Of a DNA stretch of 64,000 bases, positions 1-8,522 are shown piece by piece. Location of the stretch: contig NZ_CDCG01000040.1 in NCBI RefSeq assembly GCF_000819845.1, forward strand, positions 29,023 through 93,022, read 5' to 3'. The translations under genes were made by a program, and so were the position numbers. A model generated the notes under the pieces. The model did no database searches. It saw nothing but the letters and a program-made list of their open reading frames with translations, and was not told the origin of the DNA. The stretch is from Aeromonas enteropelogenes (GTDB lineage Bacteria; Pseudomonadota; Gammaproteobacteria; Enterobacterales; Aeromonadaceae). The stretch's first letter is position 1. Every line of letters begins with the position of its first letter.

Positions 1-195
1 CTCAAGTCCCAGCTCTACGAGGTGCAGAAGAACCTGATGCAGGACATTCCATTCAGCCTGCGCCTGAGTGAACTGGAGGCGCGAAAAGCATCGCAAGAGC
101 CCATTACCGCCGCCGAGTTGAAAGGGCTGGAAAATGACCTCAAAGCGCTCAATATCCGGCTCTATCAGCTACAACAGGCACAAACTAGCAGTTGA
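1..195 (+). CDS. vasL: C-terminal end of a VasL-like T6SS protein (partial)
   Basis: The window opens inside an open frame that ends with TGA at 193-195; 64 codons are visible. The peptide is helical and charged, with the stretches YEVQKNLMQDIP and ITAAELKGLENDLKALNIRLYQL. This resembles the C-terminal region of VasL/ImpA-type T6SS proteins, in which short helices are followed by a small coiled coil. In Vibrio and Aeromonas T6SS loci VasL is often followed by a vgrG gene, as here. The identification rests on a short fragment plus context, so another T6SS accessory protein is possible. The 5' end lies outside the window. Confidence 0.55.
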   Translation, partial: LKSQLYEVQKNLMQDIPFSLRLSELEARKASQEPITAAELKGLENDLKALNIRLYQLQQAQTSS

Positions 196-249
196 TTGTT
201 CTGTGTTGAGCAATTTTTTGCGTGCGCATTGGTGAAATTCACTGTCAGA

Positions 250-293
250 GCAAGCTCTTGCAGAGTTGTGGCCGGTTTTGCGCAAGAGCTTGC
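250..293. promoter_or_regulatory. Paired dyads upstream of the T6SS operon, possible enhancer-binding sites
   Basis: Bases 250-261 (GCAAGCTCTTGC) and 282-293 (GCAAGAGCTTGC) are perfect reverse complements of each other. Each arm is also a near-palindrome. The two dyad centres are 32 bases apart, about three helical turns, and lie roughly 95-130 bases upstream of the sigma-54-like element at 368-383. That geometry is typical of binding sites for a sigma-54 activator such as VasH. A simple RNA hairpin ending the vasL transcript is the alternative, but no T-run follows. Confidence 0.4.
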
Positions 294-367
294 GAGTTAT
301 GGCCTGATGGCTCGCAATATTTTATTTAATGTATTGTTTTTATTGATAAATATCAGGTTTTTTCGAG

Positions 368-383
368 TGGCATGGTCTGTGCT
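368..383 (+). promoter_or_regulatory. Candidate sigma-54 (-24/-12) promoter for the PAAR-vgrG operon
   Basis: TGGCATGGTCTGTGCT matches the sigma-54 consensus TGGCACG-N4-TTGCW at all but two non-N positions, with the required GG-N10-GC spacing. Transcription would start near 395, leaving a leader of about 90 bases before the PAAR start at 485. In Vibrio cholerae and Aeromonas, hcp/vgrG payload operons are activated by VasH acting with sigma-54, so both sequence and context support this call. Confidence 0.5.
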
Positions 384-484
384 GTGGCCCACTCTGCTTG
401 TTTTAGGCCCCGTGATTGTCACTGCTGCAAAGGGGCGTGGGGATACGCAATGACTGCGCTTCCCCGCTCATATGGAGAATAATT

Positions 485-772
485 ATGTGCCCCGCTATCG
501 CACTGCTCGGTGACATTGGCACCGACCACGACGGATTCCATCCCTCTCCGGTGATTGCCGCCAGTCCCGATGTCTTTCTCGATGGCAAGCCGGTGGCTCG
601 CCAGGGCGACCCGTTGGCCCCTCACGACAAACCCAACAACCCGCCTCATCCACGCAGCATTTCGGGCGGGGTCGGCTCAGTGCTGGTCAACGGCAAGCCC
701 ATTGCCGTGACGGGCACTGCCGTCGGTTGTGGCGGCGTGGTGATTGGATCTGGCAGCGGACAGGCAGGATAA
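485..772 (+). CDS. PAAR-domain T6SS spike-tip protein
   Basis: The 95-residue product is essentially one PAAR domain, the cone that caps the VgrG trimer and sharpens the T6SS spike. PAAR features include the early [10 protein letters not shown] segment, the repeated [13 protein letters not shown] and [12 protein letters not shown] turns, and the C-terminal glycine-rich region [12 protein letters not shown]. Residues of the HPSPVI, PPHPRS and VGCGG segments are where PAAR proteins usually bind zinc. I chose the ATG at 485 because GGAG lies just upstream at 474-477 and the domain begins at once; an in-frame start at 416 adds only unrelated residues. There is no C-terminal toxin extension. vgrG starts 11 bases after the stop. 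Confidence 0.9.
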   Translation: MCPAIALLGDIGTDHDGFHPSPVIAASPDVFLDGKPVARQGDPLAPHDKPNNPPHPRSISGGVGSVLVNGKPIAVTGTAVGCGGVVIGSGSGQAG

Positions 773-782
773 GGAGCCCGTG

Positions 783-2825
783 ATGGCTGACAGCACAGGA
801 TTACAATTTACCGTCAAGGTGGGGGCGCTGCCCGAGGGGACCTTCGTGGTGGCCGAGTTTGCCCTGGAAGAGGCGTTGAACAGCCCGTTCCAGCTGCGCC
901 TTGAGTTGGCGAGTCCCCAGCCGGACATCGACTTTGCCGCCGTGCTGGACCAGCCGTGCGAGTTGCTGGTGTGGTATAACGGCGAGCTGCAGCGCCGGGT
1001 GTGCGGGGTGGTCAGTGACATGGCGCAGGGTGACAGCGGCTTTCGCCGCACCCGCTATCAGCTGCTGGTGCAGCCGGCCCTGTGGCGGCTTTCACTGCGC
1101 CACAACTCGCGTATCTTCCAGGCGCAAAAGCCCGACGAAATCCTCAGCATCCTGTTGCAGGAGCACGGCATCACCGACTATGCCTTTGCCCTCAAAAATG
1201 AACATACCCAGCGGGAATACTGCGTTCAGTACCGGGAGACCGACCTCGATTTCCTCAACCGTCTGGCAGCAGAAGAGGGGATGTTCTACTTCTTTGAGTT
1301 TGAGCAAGGCAAACACCGTCCCGTGTTTGCCGACGACGCGGCTGCATTAACTGCCGGTCCCGAGCTGTTCTTCAACCTTGGCAACCGCTCGTTGGAACAA
1401 GGCCCCTACGTGCGTCAGTTCCACTATCGCGAGGCGGTACGCACCTCGGATGTGGAGCTCAAAGACTACAGCTTCAAGACCCCGGCCTATGGGCTCTCCC
1501 ACAAGAAACTGGGGGCCGAACTCGAGCATCAACGTCAGAACTACCAGCACTTCGACTACCCGGGCCGCTACAAGCAGGACCCGAGCGGCAAGGCGTTTTC
1601 CCAGCATCGGCTCGATGCCCTGCGCAATGACGCCGTAACGGGCCAAGGCAAATCCAACAGTGCCGCCCTGCTGCCGGGGCAGTATTTCTCGCTGACCGAG
1701 CACCCGAACGGCAGTCTCAACAGCGACTGGCAAATCGTCCATATCCGTCACACCGGCCAACAGCCGCAGGCGCTGGAAGAGGAGGGGAGCAGCGGCCCGA
1801 CCGTCTATCACAACGAATTTGGCGTGGTGAAGGCGAGCACCACCTGGCGGGCCCGTATTGGCAGCCCGCAAGCGCCCCACAAACCCATGGTGGATGGCCC
1901 GCAGATTGCCATGGTGGTGGGGCCGGAGGGGGAGGAGATTTACTGCGACGAACACGGCCGGGTCAAGCTGCAATTCCCCTGGGACCGCTACGGTTCGAGT
2001 AACGACCAGAGTTCCTGCTGGGTGCGGGTGAGCCAGGGCTGGGCCGGTGGCCAGTACGGCATGATGGCCATCCCGCGCATCGGCCACGAGGTGATTGTGA
2101 GTTTCCTGGAAGGGGACCCGGACCAGCCCATCGTCACCGGGCGTACCTACCACGCCACCAACCGGCCGCCCTATGAGTTGCCGGCCAACAAGACCCGCAC
2201 CGTGCTGCGCACCGAGACCCACCAGGGTGAGGGTTTCAACGAACTGCGTTTTGAAGACCAGGCGGGGCAGGAAGAGATTTACCTGCACGGTCAGAAAGAC
2301 CTGAACGTGCTGATTGAGAATGATGCGGCCTGGCATATCAAGCACGACGAGCACAGAGACATCGACAACGAGCGGGTGACCCGCATCAAGGCCAATGACC
2401 ACCTGACGGTGGAAGGTGAGAAGCGGGAGCATATCAAGGGTGACCACTCGCTGACAGTGGATGCCAGCATGCATCAGAAGCTGGGGCAGTCGTTGCTGGT
2501 TGAGGCGGGCAGCGAAGTACACCACAAGGCGGGCATGAAGATAGTGATGGAGGCCGGCGCCGAACTGACCCTCAAGGTGGGGGGCAGTTTTGTCAAAATC
2601 GACCCAAGCGGCGTCACCCTCTCTGGCGGCTCCATCAAGATGAACTCGGGCGGCAGTCCCGGCTCCGGCTCCGGTTGGGGGGGGAAGATGCCGATCCAGC
2701 CTGATGATGTGGAGGTGGTGCCGCCGCCACCCCCGGTGGATCCGGTTCGTCAGATTGCGACCCTCAAATCGGCAGAGCCCGTCTGCGAGATCTGCGAACA
2801 GCTGGTCAAGGAGGAGAGCAAGTAA
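783..2825 (+). CDS. vgrG: VgrG spike protein of the T6SS
   Basis: The 680-residue product has the standard VgrG plan. A gp27-like base occupies residues 1 to about 370, with the [31 protein letters not shown] signature within it read in short blocks. A gp5-like OB fold follows around 375-470 ([24 protein letters not shown], then [18 protein letters not shown]), and a repetitive beta-helix around 500-625. The tail holds PPPPP and ends in [13 protein letters not shown]. No catalytic extension is present, so this is a structural rather than evolved VgrG. The ATG at 783 has AAGGAG at 771-776. The stop overlaps the next gene's start (TAATG), implying translational coupling. The short tail probably recruits the DUF4123/effector pair. 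Confidence 0.95.
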   Translation: MADSTGLQFTVKVGALPEGTFVVAEFALEEALNSPFQLRLELASPQPDIDFAAVLDQPCELLVWYNGELQRRVCGVVSDMAQGDSGFRRTRYQLLVQPALWRLSLRHNSRIFQAQKPDEILSILLQEHGITDYAFALKNEHTQREYCVQYRETDLDFLNRLAAEEGMFYFFEFEQGKHRPVFADDAAALTAGPELFFNLGNRSLEQGPYVRQFHYREAVRTSDVELKDYSFKTPAYGLSHKKLGAELEHQRQNYQHFDYPGRYKQDPSGKAFSQHRLDALRNDAVTGQGKSNSAALLPGQYFSLTEHPNGSLNSDWQIVHIRHTGQQPQALEEEGSSGPTVYHNEFGVVKASTTWRARIGSPQAPHKPMVDGPQIAMVVGPEGEEIYCDEHGRVKLQFPWDRYGSSNDQSSCWVRVSQGWAGGQYGMMAIPRIGHEVIVSFLEGDPDQPIVTGRTYHATNRPPYELPANKTRTVLRTETHQGEGFNELRFEDQAGQEEIYLHGQKDLNVLIENDAAWHIKHDEHRDIDNERVTRIKANDHLTVEGEKREHIKGDHSLTVDASMHQKLGQSLLVEAGSEVHHKAGMKIVMEAGAELTLKVGGSFVKIDPSGVTLSGGSIKMNSGGSPGSGSGWGGKMPIQPDDVEVVPPPPPVDPVRQIATLKSAEPVCEICEQLVKEESK

Positions 2826-3664
2826 TGGTCTTGCCCGAACTTGACCTGGCCAAGGGGGAGCATCTCTACCTGCTGCTCGATGGGGCGCAGATCCCCGAGC
2901 TGGAGCGACAACTCTTTGACATGACAGATAAGCCGGCCTATCAACCGCTTTATCTCTATGCCCCCTGGGATGGCCTGCGGGAAGTTTCTCCCTGTTTGGT
3001 GGAAGCAAATAGCCAGCTTCTCACCTGGTTTCAGGCGCAGCCCACCAACGCAGGGTGGCTGCTAGCCTCTCCCTTGCCATTATTGCCGTTGGCTGATCGC
3101 CTTCGTCAGCTGATCGAAGTCGAAAGCCCCTATGGCAGCCGCATTTTGCTCAAGTTGGCCGCACCAGAGACGATGGCGTGCCTGATGGTGGATCCGGAGC
3201 CCTGGCTGTGGCAGGGCGTTGCACAAGTCTGGTTGCCCACACGCGATGGTTGGCAACATTGGCTGGCCAAGGCGGATCTCGCAACGCCCCTTGGCGAAAA
3301 ATGCAAGCTCACCGATCCCCAGTGGGTGAGGCTGGGCGAGGTAAGCTGGCAGAATCAGCTGGAGAGCACTTATCGCCATATGGAACAGTGGTTTCCGGCT
3401 CGTCTGGCCGAGCAGAGTGACTCAGGGGCCTGGATTGCCCACTGGGCCAAGCAGGCCTACCAGTTGGGATTTCAGACCGAACGCGACGTGCTGCTGTTTT
3501 TCAATGTGCTGGGATTTTTGGGAGAGTCATGGTGGAAGGGCGATGCCTATCCGGTCGTGACCAAGTTGTTGACTACCGCCTCGGCACAGACCCCGTCACA
3601 ACGTGTTGAACAGGCTGCCAACTGGGCAGAGCTACACGTCAATGCACAGGAAAGATCTTCATGA
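2825..3664 (+). CDS. DUF4123 T6SS effector adaptor (VasW/Tap/Tec type)
   Basis: The 279-residue product begins with an EHLYLLLDGAQIPEL strand and continues with PLYLYAPWDGLREVSPCLVE, the pattern of DUF4123 domains. These adaptors bind a specific effector and load it on the VgrG tip without being secreted themselves. The domain covers about residues 10-140; the rest is a helical region. It lies directly between vgrG (TAATG overlap) and the large effector (ATGA-type overlap at 3661-3664). This matches the vgrG-vasW-vasX order of V. cholerae, so its cargo is almost certainly the next product. No signal peptide or membrane segment is seen. Confidence 0.88.
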   Translation: MVLPELDLAKGEHLYLLLDGAQIPELERQLFDMTDKPAYQPLYLYAPWDGLREVSPCLVEANSQLLTWFQAQPTNAGWLLASPLPLLPLADRLRQLIEVESPYGSRILLKLAAPETMACLMVDPEPWLWQGVAQVWLPTRDGWQHWLAKADLATPLGEKCKLTDPQWVRLGEVSWQNQLESTYRHMEQWFPARLAEQSDSGAWIAHWAKQAYQLGFQTERDVLLFFNVLGFLGESWWKGDAYPVVTKLLTTASAQTPSQRVEQAANWAELHVNAQERSS

Positions 3665-6651
3665 TCACCCCCAATCAAGCGGCTGGCGCGGCCAGCAACA
3701 AGGATTGCAAAAGCCCGGTTGGCACTTGCCCCTTTAAAAACAAAGAGATTGCTCTGGTGCCGGTGCGTTATGCCTTGGATGAGATCTTTGACGCGCCAGC
3801 CACCCAACCTCATCCTCTTCCGTCGAAAGGGTTCAAGGGGGCTTTGGCTCTCAAATCTACCCCTTACACTTTACGCCAGTTGCGCGATGGCTGGCTCTAT
3901 GTCTTTGATGAAAAGACAAAAATGCTCGACGAGTATGAGGTCAAAGGCAGCCAATTTATCCACGAGAGCAAGGGGAGTAAGGGACATCTGCTCTATCCGG
4001 CCAACCACAAGGTGGCGATAGCCTTTTCGCACCAGCGCTGGACCGAGCGGCTGAAAAAGGCGTATCGCAAAGAGAGCGGCCTGCGCAGCAAAGGGATGCG
4101 CAGTTTCAATCTCTCCTCTTTGGCTAGCAAGATGGGGGGCGAGCATGCGGGATTATTGGATTTGCTCTCTACTCACGTGGCCGACATGGGCTTGCCCAAC
4201 GAGGGATTCGTCGGCAGCTGTGCCCCTCTCAAGGCTCCCGCAGGTGTTGAACCCGGCAAGCTGTGGCACGACAAACCTGCAGGCTCACCGGAGGCTAGCA
4301 AGGCTGGCATACCAGATTTGAAAAGCGCTCTGGTGGTGGCACTCGACGACCTTATCTCGGATATGCACGATGTGACCGAGCGCCTGAGCGACATCATCCT
4401 CCGCTATGAACATCCCTTTAATGACGACAACACCCGCCACCGCTGGACCATGGCCGGTATCACCGAGATGCTGGCCCTGCCACCGCTTGATGAGAGCAGT
4501 TTGCCGGTCTCAGCCAGGGGCGACCGTCTGGCGACATTTAAGCTTAAGAAGCAGTTGCAGTCATATCTGGTTGCCAAACATGACTACAAAGAGCGTCAGG
4601 GGAGTGGTAATCACTACATTGACCTCGGTGCCGAGCAGCACCTGATGGCGCAGCATGCTGAACTCAAGCTGCTGGGCCTCAACCCCGACCAGTGGGCCAG
4701 CTGGCCTGGGGTGCGCTTTGATGATGAAGTGAACTGGTCTGGGCTGGAAGGGATTATCCAGCAATACGCGCAAGGGGTGGATGCCTTGCGCCCGCGCTGG
4801 TTGGCTACCTATGACGATGCCCTGCAGCTATTGCAAGTGTTACCGACCTCCCCCCTGCTGTTGGGTCTTGATAGCCAGACGGAGGATGCCCAGACCCTCT
4901 TGCTGGCCAGCAGTAGTCAGTGGCTCTTTAGCCTGTTTTTTGCCCCCGATACCCAACGGGGGGCAGCGCTGACCAATGCCTTGAAAAAGGGGGCGCTGCC
5001 CGCGCTGGCATACTACGGCTTTGATGTCGAAGTTAAAAAAGAGCTCGAGAACAATCCCGGTTGGATTGGGGTGGGCAATATCACCGGTGTCGCCAATGCG
5101 CTGGCGGCGATGGAAGCGATAGCCAGTAACGATCTTCTGAGCAATAGCAAGCTGTTTGGCTGGCTCCATGAGGCGGCCAAGGCGACCATGAGCGCTCTTA
5201 AAGGGGCCATCGCCGGGGCGGCCATCAAGCCATGGCAACAGCTCAGCGAGTTGCTGCATCCCCATCTGCTCAGCGGTGAAAAACTTGGCCGCACTCTGAG
5301 TCTGGTGGTACTCGAATCCATTCACACCGGCCAGCAGGTGCGCATCAACCCGGCATTTGTGGCCGAGAGCAAGGCCTTTGTTGCTCAGGTGCAGGGCAAC
5401 CTGCTTGGCAAGTTGGCAACGCCCGGCAAGATAACAGAGGGCCACCTTGGCCGGATGAAGGCGGCGGGTGCCGAGTGGCAACAGCTGAAATGGCCCCGCC
5501 TGTTATTGCTGGAAGGTGGTTTGCAGCAGGATTTTGAACGCAAGATGAGCAGCTACCTTGCCTTGCAGCGGCAAGGGGCGAAAGGGGCACAAGCGGCCGC
5601 CAAGGTGTGGCAAGAATGGGGCAACTTTGGCGGGCTGGCAGCCCTGCTCAACATCGCTAACCTGACGGTGGCGCTGCAAGGGTATGACGAGAGCGCGCGC
5701 AAACTGCAGGGCAACCCAGCCGCCCAGCTGGAGCTGAGCCGCAATCTGGCCTACACCGCTGCCTGGACCGGCAGCGCCATGGTGGCCATCAAGCAAGGGC
5801 AGGTGGTGGTGCCTGACCATCTTCTTGAGAAACGCTTGGCTCTTGCCATGAAGGAGAACCCCGCCCTGGTGCGTCGCTTTGCGCTCACCACCGGCTGGAT
5901 GACCGGGCTGGGGCTGCTGGCGGCGGGGCTGGAGGCGTGGGAAACACGCGCCAAGCTAAAGGATGATACCAATGCAGATATGGAGCAATTTGGTTACTGG
6001 TTAAAGCTGGGGGGCTTGGGGGCGCAGGGGATACCAGCCGTTGTGTCGTTTGGCCGCTTGCTATTTGGTGCAACGCTAGGGGCTACATGGGCTACCTGGA
6101 TGGTCGCATCTATTGGTATCGGCACCCTGCTCTATCTGGCCGCCACCGTGATACTGGCTCGCTACAGCCGTCTGCCTGTCGAGCGCTGGCTGTTGCACTC
6201 CACCTGGGGTACCAAACCGGCCGGGTGGTCAGCGGCTGAAGAGCTGCTCCAATATGAGCGGGTTGCCTGTCAGCCGACAGTGGCACTCAAGGAGGAGAAG
6301 CTGACCGTGGAGCTGCCGCCGCACCTGCGCACCATCACCCTGCAGCTGTCGATAAGGCGTCTCGGTTATGCGCCCTCCGGCCAAAGCTACCCTGCGGTGA
6401 GCGCAGTATTAGGGCCTGCGCAAGAGGCCGCCATCAAGATGACCAGCCAAGGGGCGGGACAGGTGACATTGGTGGTCGCCGCCAATCAGGGGGATGAACT
6501 GCAGTTGCAGATAGGTTACCCGGCGGAAGAGAGTTTAAGTGGCCAGCCCTTGCGCTTTATGGCCCGCGGTACCCTAGCCAAAGGGGTGGTTTTGACCGCT
6601 GAAATCGATGATAAACTGCCCGCCCAGGGCACCATGATAGAGTTGAAATAA
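3661..6651 (+). CDS. VasX-like T6SS membrane-targeting effector
   Basis: The 996-residue product starts with the N-terminal domain of VasX/BTH_I2691-type effectors: paired cysteines (DCKSPVGTC), then IALVPVRYAL, then YTLRQLRDGWLYVF by residue 85. The middle is long and helical. Hydrophobic segments occur near residues 740-760 (FALTTGWMTGLGLLAAG), 785-803 and 808-833 (WMVASIGIGTLLYLAATVIL), consistent with insertion into the target inner membrane like VasX, which forms pores. A polar tail of about 150 residues follows and ends GTMIELK. There is no signal peptide. The DUF4123 adaptor is upstream and membrane proteins of immunity type are downstream, one base after the stop. The exact toxic mechanism is inferred from family resemblance. 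Confidence 0.8.
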   Translation: MITPNQAAGAASNKDCKSPVGTCPFKNKEIALVPVRYALDEIFDAPATQPHPLPSKGFKGALALKSTPYTLRQLRDGWLYVFDEKTKMLDEYEVKGSQFIHESKGSKGHLLYPANHKVAIAFSHQRWTERLKKAYRKESGLRSKGMRSFNLSSLASKMGGEHAGLLDLLSTHVADMGLPNEGFVGSCAPLKAPAGVEPGKLWHDKPAGSPEASKAGIPDLKSALVVALDDLISDMHDVTERLSDIILRYEHPFNDDNTRHRWTMAGITEMLALPPLDESSLPVSARGDRLATFKLKKQLQSYLVAKHDYKERQGSGNHYIDLGAEQHLMAQHAELKLLGLNPDQWASWPGVRFDDEVNWSGLEGIIQQYAQGVDALRPRWLATYDDALQLLQVLPTSPLLLGLDSQTEDAQTLLLASSSQWLFSLFFAPDTQRGAALTNALKKGALPALAYYGFDVEVKKELENNPGWIGVGNITGVANALAAMEAIASNDLLSNSKLFGWLHEAAKATMSALKGAIAGAAIKPWQQLSELLHPHLLSGEKLGRTLSLVVLESIHTGQQVRINPAFVAESKAFVAQVQGNLLGKLATPGKITEGHLGRMKAAGAEWQQLKWPRLLLLEGGLQQDFERKMSSYLALQRQGAKGAQAAAKVWQEWGNFGGLAALLNIANLTVALQGYDESARKLQGNPAAQLELSRNLAYTAAWTGSAMVAIKQGQVVVPDHLLEKRLALAMKENPALVRRFALTTGWMTGLGLLAAGLEAWETRAKLKDDTNADMEQFGYWLKLGGLGAQGIPAVVSFGRLLFGATLGATWATWMVASIGIGTLLYLAATVILARYSRLPVERWLLHSTWGTKPAGWSAAEELLQYERVACQPTVALKEEKLTVELPPHLRTITLQLSIRRLGYAPSGQSYPAVSAVLGPAQEAAIKMTSQGAGQVTLVVAANQGDELQLQIGYPAEESLSGQPLRFMARGTLAKGVVLTAEIDDKLPAQGTMIELK

Positions 6652-6652
6652 G

Positions 6653-7381
6653 ATGAGTGACACCACAGAGCACAAGCAGAACGCAGAGAGTGCAGAGGCT
6701 GATGGCGCTAACCACTACTACAGCGAGCAGTACCTTGAGTTGCTAAAGGAGCCTGTTTTATATGAGTGGCAGATTGATCATCGGCAGAGACTTGCATGGG
6801 AGCTTCCAATTGCCATAGGTGGTTTTTTGTGGTTCTTAGGATTGTTAAATTTAATTAATAGCGATAGCCAAAAAGATTGGCAGTTAACCTTGTTTTGTAT
6901 TGTGTTCGGAATATTGGCTGTACTTCAGGGACGTTATCTTTTTACCCCTAATCAGCTCTATCATTACCGAATGACTGCCAAGGGGATCTACTACACCCAG
7001 CAGGACAAGATCCCGGAAGTGGCTTACACCATTATGCGTGGGATTGGTGGCTTGTTGATTGTGGGCAGCATCATCGCTGTTGGCTTGGTGGGCCCGCTGG
7101 CACTGGCCGGTGCTGGCGCCGGTGCATTTCTCGCCTTTAAAATCACCAATATGAAGCCAAGGATCCGACATTATGGGTGTATTTTTAAGGGCTCAGGTGA
7201 AGTATCAGTTTTTGGCAAGCTGTGCGGTATGGAAATCATGGAGATCCCGTATAGCGGGGGGGAATACGCTCTCGTATTTAGCAAGCCAGAGGAATATCAA
7301 CGTGTACTTGGTGATATCACGCGAGCGTTACCGCAATATAAAGTGATTGAAGCTGCGAGCCGTAAGGAGTTTGGTTATTGA
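6653..7381 (+). CDS. Membrane immunity-type protein for the upstream effector, copy 1
   Basis: The 242-residue product has a polar N-terminus and three to four hydrophobic segments: residues 49-67, 77-92, and 126-160, the last split by GLVGPLALAGAGAG. A polar C-terminal domain of about 75 residues ends YKVIEAASRKEFGY. It starts one base after the effector stop. In the homologous V. cholerae cluster the gene after vasX encodes the membrane immunity protein TsiV2, so immunity is the expected role. The DNA is noticeably more AT-rich than the flanking genes (around 6835-6910). It is paralogous to the next gene: only 6 of the first 169 residues differ, but 28 of the last 73 do. Confidence 0.75.
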   Translation: MSDTTEHKQNAESAEADGANHYYSEQYLELLKEPVLYEWQIDHRQRLAWELPIAIGGFLWFLGLLNLINSDSQKDWQLTLFCIVFGILAVLQGRYLFTPNQLYHYRMTAKGIYYTQQDKIPEVAYTIMRGIGGLLIVGSIIAVGLVGPLALAGAGAGAFLAFKITNMKPRIRHYGCIFKGSGEVSVFGKLCGMEIMEIPYSGGEYALVFSKPEEYQRVLGDITRALPQYKVIEAASRKEFGY

Positions 7382-7389
7382 GACATGGG

Positions 7390-7420
7390 GACAAAGAAGC
7401 TGTAATTCAGCTTCTTTGTC
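7390..7420. terminator. Perfect 13-bp hairpin after the first immunity gene
   Basis: GACAAAGAAGCTG (7390-7402) and CAGCTTCTTTGTC (7408-7420) pair perfectly around a 5-base loop. The hairpin begins 8 bases after the stop of copy 1. It is followed by CTTTG rather than a true T-run, so it may terminate weakly or stabilise the upstream mRNA. It marks the junction where the duplicated unit begins. Confidence 0.5.
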
Positions 7421-7437
7421 CTTTGATTGACTAATAA

Positions 7438-7527
7438 CAGAGCAAGATAGGCCACCCAGTGGCAGAGCGTTTAAGCGGCCAACCCCTGTGCTTTATAGCC
7501 CGTGGCACCTTGATAGAGTTGAAATAA
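7438..7527 (+). pseudogene. Decayed copy of the effector's 3' end
   Basis: Codons 7438-7527 read QSKIGHPVAERLSGQP-LCFIARGTLIELK-stop. They align with effector residues 948-996 (QLQIGYPAEESLSGQP-LRFMARGT ... MIELK-stop). Twenty codons are missing in frame between two GGYACC words that encode Gly-Thr in the intact gene, which suggests deletion between short direct repeats. The stop codon, the single G after it and the following ATG are spaced exactly as at the end of the intact effector. No start or ribosome binding site precedes it. It is a remnant of an effector tail carried with the duplicated immunity gene. Confidence 0.8.
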
Positions 7528-7528
7528 G

Positions 7529-8257
7529 ATGAGTGACACCCCAGAGCACAATCAGAACGTAGAGAGTGTAGAGGCTGATGGCGCCAACCACTACTACAGC
7601 GAGCAGTACCTTGAGTTACAAAAGGAGCCTGTTTTATATGAGTGGCAGATAGATCATCGTCAGAGACTTGCATGGGAGCTTCCAATTGCCATTGGTGGTT
7701 TTTTGTGGTTCTTAGGGCTGTTAAATTTAATTAATAGTGATAGCCAAAAAGCTTGGCAGTTAACCTTGTTTTGTATTGTGTTCGGAATATTGGCTGTACT
7801 TCAGGGACGTTATCTTTTTACCCCTAATCAGCTCTATCACTACCGAATGACGGCCAAGGGGATCTACTACACCCAGCAGGACAAGATCCCGGAAGTGGCT
7901 TACACCATTATGCGTGGGATAGGTGGTTTGTTGATTGTGGGCAGCATCATAGCAGTCGGCTTGGTGGGCCCGCTGGCACTGGCCGGTGCTGGCGCCGGTG
8001 CATTTCTGGCCTTTAAAATCACCAATATGAAACCGGAAATTCACCACTATGGTTGTATCTTCAAAGGCACTGGTGAGATATCCATCTTTAGAGAAATTCG
8101 TGGAATAAAGGTCTGGGGGTTGCCAGCAGAAACAGGTGAGTATGGTTTGATTTTTACCCGTCCAAATGAATATGACAAAGTATTGGGTGATATCACTAAT
8201 GCTTTACCGGAATATAAAGTGATTGAAGCCGCTACCCGTAAAGAGTTTGGTTATTAA
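7529..8257 (+). CDS. Membrane immunity-type protein, copy 2 (paralogue)
   Basis: The 242-residue paralogue of the preceding gene has the same hydrophobic segments and is almost identical to it up to residue 169. The last 73 residues have diverged (for example FREIRGIKVWGLPAETGEY in place of FGKLCGMEIMEIPYSGGEY), while the terminal YKVIEAATRKEFGY is conserved. It is preceded by the remnant of an effector tail, so it probably once protected against a different C-terminal variant of the effector and is now an orphan immunity gene. The coding sequence is intact, which argues that it is maintained. Its actual immunity specificity is inferred. Confidence 0.72.
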   Translation: MSDTPEHNQNVESVEADGANHYYSEQYLELQKEPVLYEWQIDHRQRLAWELPIAIGGFLWFLGLLNLINSDSQKAWQLTLFCIVFGILAVLQGRYLFTPNQLYHYRMTAKGIYYTQQDKIPEVAYTIMRGIGGLLIVGSIIAVGLVGPLALAGAGAGAFLAFKITNMKPEIHHYGCIFKGTGEISIFREIRGIKVWGLPAETGEYGLIFTRPNEYDKVLGDITNALPEYKVIEAATRKEFGY

Positions 8258-8522
8258 TTGGGTGCAATAGATGAGTAGCCTCATTTCTGCCCATCTGTCA
8301 GTCACAGTCATGCTGACACGTTTAAATCGAATTTCAATCGAGAGCTGGGTTGAGGGACAGACACTGGTATACCCACCGTTTTGACAGCAGTATATCGTGC
8401 TGTTTGGCTTAAGGGATTACTGATAGTAAAAGATAGGGGACCCGATTCCCCGTCAATTTTATATCAGTTTGATGGCGACTATTTACCTACCGCCTCTTTT
8501 TACTTACTTGTAGACAAAAGCT

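Larger units (their letters stand above)
196..484. other. Regulatory intergenic region between vasL end and PAAR gene
   Basis: This 289-base stretch holds no convincing gene. An 85-codon frame at 196-453 has no ribosome binding site and no recognisable content. The region contains a perfect 12-base inverted repeat (250-261 with 282-293), an AT-rich block around 315-365, and a sigma-54-like promoter at 368-383. It therefore looks like the control region of the downstream T6SS payload operon. Confidence 0.6.

Noticed and set aside
196..453. 85-codon frame in the T6SS control region
   Set aside because: It has no ribosome binding site, begins at the vasL stop, and overlaps the probable promoter; no recognisable domain.
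1347..3008. 553-codon minus-strand frame opposite vgrG
   Set aside because: It is antisense to VgrG and the DUF4123 gene and has no recognisable content.
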